Assembly: GCF_037975245.1 (NCBI RefSeq)
Contig: NC_092561.1
Span: 13,573,001-13,637,000, forward strand
DNA length: 64,000 bases
Reading direction: 5' to 3'
Origin: Apostichopus japonicus
Lineage: Eukaryota; Echinodermata; Holothuroidea; Aspidochirotida; Stichopodidae
Shown here one piece after another: positions 58,960 through 64,000 of this stretch. Under the pieces are notes generated by a model. That model did no database searches and had not been told where the DNA came from. It worked only from the letters and a program-made list of their open reading frames with translations. Made by a program: the position numbers and the translations under genes. The stretch's first letter is position 1; each line of letters opens with the position of its first letter.

Positions 58960-60914
58960 TGCGCTGTTTATTGTTTATAACTGCAGTTACTGGAGTTTAT
59001 ATTGGGTAGGAATACGTGACAATAATACGCAACATAATTATAGTATACTACTTTTGTACTCTTTTGCAATTAATTTCATTCCACATGCTATGTTAAGTAT
59101 TTCCTCTACAAACCTGTATCAATACCCAACAAGAAAATACAAAACGGCTTAATAGTCACATATTATAGTTTGCAGATATTCAGAGCCTAGCTCCAAACGT
59201 ATCTGGTATTTTGTACTGACGAACACAGAAACTTTGACACAATTGTGCAAATAATACATAATTCGGACGGAATTGTGGGAACAAGAAGTTTAATGAAATA
59301 CAAAAGGTATTGTCATCAGTAATTCGTGATAATTCGAGCCTCTTTCATGCGAGTGGGAACTATAGTGACCCAAAGGTTGGATATGTTAACATAGTGAACT
59401 ATATATAACACCTACAACGCACTCTTTCTTCGACTAGTTTCGAGAATATTTGCACGATGACGTTCATATAGCATTTGCATTGACCTTTGTGTTTACACTC
59501 ATGTTGCTATAGTAAGAGAGACTCGGATATTCAGTCACGGACTAATTATGGTTCCATCAGAAGATGCACTTCTTTTCACTTCACTATAAAGCCTCTTTCA
59601 AATTTGTCAGATTCGTTCAGTTACTCCCCAAAAAGTTGTTTAATTAGTTATATCTAGTGTCACATGACAGGTGTAATCCCAAACTCAATAGTCAATTTCT
59701 TTTGGGCTGTCTACTATTGTCGTTATTGTTCCTTTTTTTCTTGATTGTCTTTGAAAAATTCCTCATTTTCCTTGTTTTATATCATCCTGTAGCAGTCATT
59801 GCAATCATCACATAGTGTTCAGTTCTGTTAAATAATTTATGAAATAAAGCGTCTTCAAAATGTTTGGAAATATTTGAACTAAACTGAAACCTGAATCAAA
59901 CGATGATGTAACGAATAATACTAATCTGTCATATTAATAAATTTTTCTAAGTGTGAAAGTCGTCACTCAATATATGAAATTTTCTTTGGTGTGAAGGACA
60001 TTGAAATGAAATGTAAATGATAATTTTAGTTATATTTTAGTTACGTTGTTTTTCTCGAAGTTATTTTTGAATGATCATGTTGTAAATAGTAGTGACATAA
60101 CTGATGATTCGTGTATACAGGTAAGAAATTTTGTTTCGAAAGTTTAGTAACACAAATATTATAAAGGACGAATTTTTCTTATGTCTATGCAAATGTGGTA
60201 CTAAGAGAATTGTAACTTGCTTTCCTCTTGGTAAATGATTTAATAGTTGAACATTTACACTTTCTTTTTTTTTATTTACGTTTCTTTCGTAGTATGCAAC
60301 TGTATAATAAGTTGAATGGGATTATATAAATATAATGTTCTGATCCGCACAAGTTACTCTATGCTATACTTAAATATTTCCTTTCATTCTATTTTGCTTC
60401 AGTTATGATCCAATCTTCTTGTTATCATGCAAAATGTAAATTTGGTTTAGGATTTTATTCTTTTATGTTTTTATTTTTATATTTGGTGTAGCTTATGCAG
60501 CGAATGTCCATAATGTTTCAAAATAAAACCTACGTGCTACAATGAAAGGACAACTTAAACCGAGAGAACGCGTAGAAAACTGAATAATCTATACTGATAC
60601 TCAACTGTCTAGTCTGTTCCACCACCCTCATACTACTGACTTCGTACAACAACAAAATTAAAACATAAAAATTAACAACATATAATAACAATGTTTCTCA
60701 TAATTTCGTCCGAGTTGGGTCATGAACGATAAAGAACATGGAAGGACTAATATTTCTTTAGAAGCTATTTAAAGCTCTATTTATGCATCAAGAAAACTCA
60801 ATTTATAAGTCGAAGAAAGGGACACATTTTCTGAGGGGCCGCGGATTGCAAAGTCAGCAATGTCTATAACCTGTCTCACAAAGTCGGTAATCACTGTTAC
60901 AGTTAAAGTGTACT
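58960..60914. other. 3' flank of gene B
   Basis: Collinear with 48,800-51,080 from copy A. No supported coding exon; poly-A site not determined. Confidence 0.5.
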
Positions 60915-62870
60915 GAATTTTTTAAAGGAACATTACTATTGCTGTTGGTACTATTACATTAGTCGATGTTGATAATATTATTTAGTTAACATATCATTAA
61001 CTGTTGAAATATGTTGTTTGTGATACGGAAATTGGACGCCTCCTAAGGTTCATGTACCTGAAGCTTTGGTTAGTACCATTAGGTTGATAGAGGTAACGTA
61101 AGTTGACTTTAAATAAAAACAATTTTATAAGGAACACGAGTACTTTTTATGTCTTCTGAAATAGAGTTCTTATTCAACTACCATTCCTTCATTCATCAGT
61201 TTGTACGGAAGTGACATACATTTGTCACGCGGTAACGTGGCCATAACCTACGCTTTTATCACGATATAATGCGAGGAAATAGCTTAGTCACAAAGCTTAA
61301 GCCTCATATTATGTTTTCCTGCTTATGGCCAGGTCATTTTAACTTCAGAAAACAACCTATCAGTTACCGTGGGTATGCCTACATAACACGTGTGGCTCAG
61401 CTTCTAGTATGGCAGGATCACATGTATCCAGGTTAGCAGCGCCTTACTTCTCAGTGTTCTGAGCCTGGCTGGTATAGTTTTCCCACATATAAACAATCTC
61501 TGCGTAATAAGAGGAAACAAGTTATGGCAAAATGCTGTGAAATTAAACAAGTGCTGTGAAACGACATATGTTGCGACGGCATGCATGATAAGATGCCACA
61601 AAAGCAGGGGCGTCAATCATTGGGGTTGGGACACATTCCCCACTTTACAATCCCCCCCCCCCTCCCACAGGTTAATGACTGACTCGTGTAGGCTTTAGGC
61701 CTATCATTCTCATAATGACTCGTTTATCTCATAAAGGGAGCTCAAAAATTGTACTATGAGATTAATAGTTTTAAACGTTTATTCTCATCTTCTAAACCCA
61801 CGATGAAAAATAGAACTTTTCAACTGGGTTGACATAAGAATTACGGGTTTCATTTACAGCGTAACTTTAACGAGGACCCACGCCCATACACCGATATGGC
61901 TATTTGCTAAGCCTGTGTGCTAAGCTGTTAGTCATGTTGGCAGCTTCCCACCTGAGATTTCCACTTCCTAAATGAAAGTAGGCTAACGCTAATGTGAATG
62001 CCTGGACAGTATGCGCTATTTCAGCAAGTTTTAGAAAAATGTTCACATATTTTCTTCTGATCTCATTAGTGAGTACTGTGCAAGCTGAAGATTATAGGAC
62101 CGAATTGTAGGAATGGCGTTCAAAAAGGACACAAGGTATCTTTTACGAAAACAACCTGGGCATGAGAAACCAAGCAACAGAATGACCGATCCGCACTCAA
62201 CCCCAGTCCCCATGAATGTAGACTGTGACGGTGTGATCATCGTCAGATGGGTAACACGATGTCTCTACAAGGAAAACATAATGCTACATATGATCTTAGC
62301 CAAAACGGCGCTCGTCACTTATACTACGATTGCGAATGTGTTCATGTTGTAAACATCTGTATAACAAGATGATTTTATTCGTGTGTGCAGAGTTAAAGAA
62401 TGTTTCCGTTTTTGGTTTAAGTTTAAATCTTATTAACTATGATAAAGGCCCAACTCGGTTACACCCGGGTGGTAATTTTTGTTTCTAAATGTAAGTCTAT
62501 TCTCTTGTCCGATCTGACTATTATTATAATATATGACTGACATATCAAATGAGTGACCAAACAGATGCAAATTTGAAGATTTCTAGCTGTGAACCCGTCC
62601 CCTGTGCCACCACAGATGCTTCGCTATCAGGGGCCTTAATGCGGGCTCCTGGACTCACACGTTAAAGGCTTTTCGCAAGGGCGGTCGCGGTGACAGTTTC
62701 ATCCGCGCTCAGTCATTTAAGTCCTCCCCAAGCATAATTTGTGGAAGATCACATTTCGTTCTTCGCAATTAAAGCTGTCGTGCCGATATTTGTTATTTTT
62801 TTAACCTGTTACCACTTTCCCGCCATGCAAATTTTATATTGACTCCAATATGCCAAACATGGTGTAAGAC
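60915..62870. other. Insertion of about 1.95 kb specific to the right duplication copy
   Basis: Absent between 51,075 and 51,130 in the paralogous flank. It contains CAGGGGCGTCAATCATTGGG near 61,605 (hAT-like end) with no matching second end, and a GC-richer block at 62,590-62,730. Open frames are short and unrecognised. Confidence 0.5.
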
Positions 62871-63446
62871 CACCAATGAAGAATACAGAATTATTCAATA
62901 CTTAGCCTATGAAGCACCAATAATTCAAAACATTCTGCTTATCGTAGAGTTATAACTTCCTGTTTCTTTCCCCTTAACGGACGGTTTTACAAACTGTAGG
63001 CTGAGATTGTTTTATTACAGTAAAGCCTATAAGTCATCTTCGGTCATGACAATGGCTCCCAATGTGTTCTGCTTTCCGCATGAATTCCCCTTACAGATCA
63101 ATTGTTATTATATAATCAATCCACGTTGCACTTTAGTTACCTTCTAGTAGACATTTCAAGTTCAACCGCAACCAACAATAAACAAAGTCATAGGTCTTTA
63201 TGTTATACACGTACCGATTCGTGGAGCAGTCATATTTCTTACAGGACAAGTTCGTGATAATAGCATTTGTAAGTGTTATGCAAAACTGTTCATAGCAGCA
63301 TATATGCTTCTAACTGTCGTACACGTTGGACTGTCATAATCATATTCAACGTTGCAATGTGAAATGGGGTGCACAAAAAGTATTTTCGTTTCTCACAGGA
63401 ACACAGTAATTGAAGAGTAACGGCAATACACAAGTACGGAACTATA

Positions 63447-63543
63447 ATGGTTGCTACTATGGGGAAGGCACGGCTATACATACAATGTGTGATCTACTTG
63501 TGTGTTTTACCAAGATTGGTTTCCACTTCACAGCCAGACATAG
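63447..63543 (+). CDS. Signal-peptide exon of CUB-receptor copy C (gene runs off the window)
   Basis: 32 codons with the same structure as gene B's first exon (KARLYIQCVI, then VLPRLVSTSQPDI) and a G|GTAAGA donor in phase 1. The preceding 550 bp matches 51,130-51,690, including the acceptor before the 5' UTR segment. The CUB exons would lie about 1.5 kb past it, beyond the window end. The intact start and donor suggest a live gene, but this cannot be confirmed here. Confidence 0.78.
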
Positions 63544-64000
63544 GTAAGAATCTCGGTTTATATGTTGTTCTTATGTTTGCTTGATTTTTAGTATTTCTGT
63601 TGACACGTAACATAATAAGACCTCAAGGAAATATTTCTTCTTTTATCATGTTCTTTTATATTATATTTACTAACGGTACGAGTATGAGGAGGCTATATTT
63701 GCATTAATAGCTACACAAGATTCCAGAACTAAGAGAACTAAGAGAAAATTAGGTCAGTTACTCAGATGCAACACACTACTCAATTAGAAAACTAACAAAT
63801 TTTACGGTATCAAACATCACAAATTTGTCAAGGACAAATGGTGTTAATATAATAATTAATTCAACTTGGTTTGGTTGAGCTACTGAAATGTATAAAACAA
63901 CATTAACATTAAGGGGGGAGCTTCTACCTCCATCCTTCCATCGTACGTTCGGGAAATACGTTCAGTCGGGGTTTTATACATTCAGTCAGGTGAAGAATAT

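Noticed and set aside
62590-62760. Small nuclear RNA gene suggested by GCATAATTTGTGG, which resembles the Sm site of U1
   Set aside because: The flanking sequence does not match U1 stems or any other snRNA I can recall; a short chance match is more likely.

Overview
The window is eukaryotic, from an animal. Its genes are split by GT-AG introns with conserved phases, AT-rich intergenic and intronic DNA dominates, and there are metazoan-type transposons (Penelope-like, CR1-like and Tx1/L1-like LINEs, hAT-like and foldback elements, a tRNA-derived SINE). The transporter and CUB-receptor families together suggest a marine invertebrate, perhaps an echinoderm. The species cannot be named from the sequence, and the echinoderm reading is low-confidence inference.

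Left part (1-39,055): two tandem copies of a divergent SLC16/monocarboxylate-transporter-like gene on the + strand. Copy 1 contributes only its last three coding exons (4375-4518, 4655-5515, 5848-5984); its first exon lies left of the window. Copy 2 appears complete: exon 1 at 15993-16179, a 20.7-kb intron, then exons at 36876-37019, 37217-38065 and 38855-38991, giving 438 residues with matching phase-1 junctions. The duplication includes introns: 1-6060 aligns in blocks with 26,100-39,055. Later insertions separate the blocks. In copy 2 these include a nearly perfect palindrome of two head-to-head Penelope-like elements (28,741-32,062). In copy 1 they include a foldback-like element (2396-3640) that replaced most of a possible extracellular exon still intact in copy 2 (35,731-36,167).

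Middle (6-15 kb, 16-26 kb, 39-46 kb): mostly repeats. There are LINE ORF1, endonuclease and RT remnants, a SINE, a hAT-like element nested in a CR1-like LINE, several tandem arrays (periods about 50, 85, 97, 206, 246, 297 and 370 bp), a palindromic MITE, and two more large elements whose ends are inverted arrays of degenerate short repeats (21.2-26.05 kb and 39.8-42.25 kb).

Right part (46.5-64 kb): a tandem array of single-pass receptors. Gene B (51,688-58,958, seven coding exons, 353 residues) encodes signal peptide, CUB domain, Ser/Thr-rich stalk, transmembrane segment and a 110-residue cytoplasmic tail with several tyrosine motifs, one resembling a hemITAM and one a YxN (Grb2-type) site. 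Copy A (46,931-48,424) is a decayed 3' fragment that has lost splice sites and the tail exon. Copy C has only its signal-peptide exon (63,447-63,543) before the window ends. This lineage-expanded CUB receptor family with apparent signalling tails is the best candidate for an undescribed system here; its function is inference.
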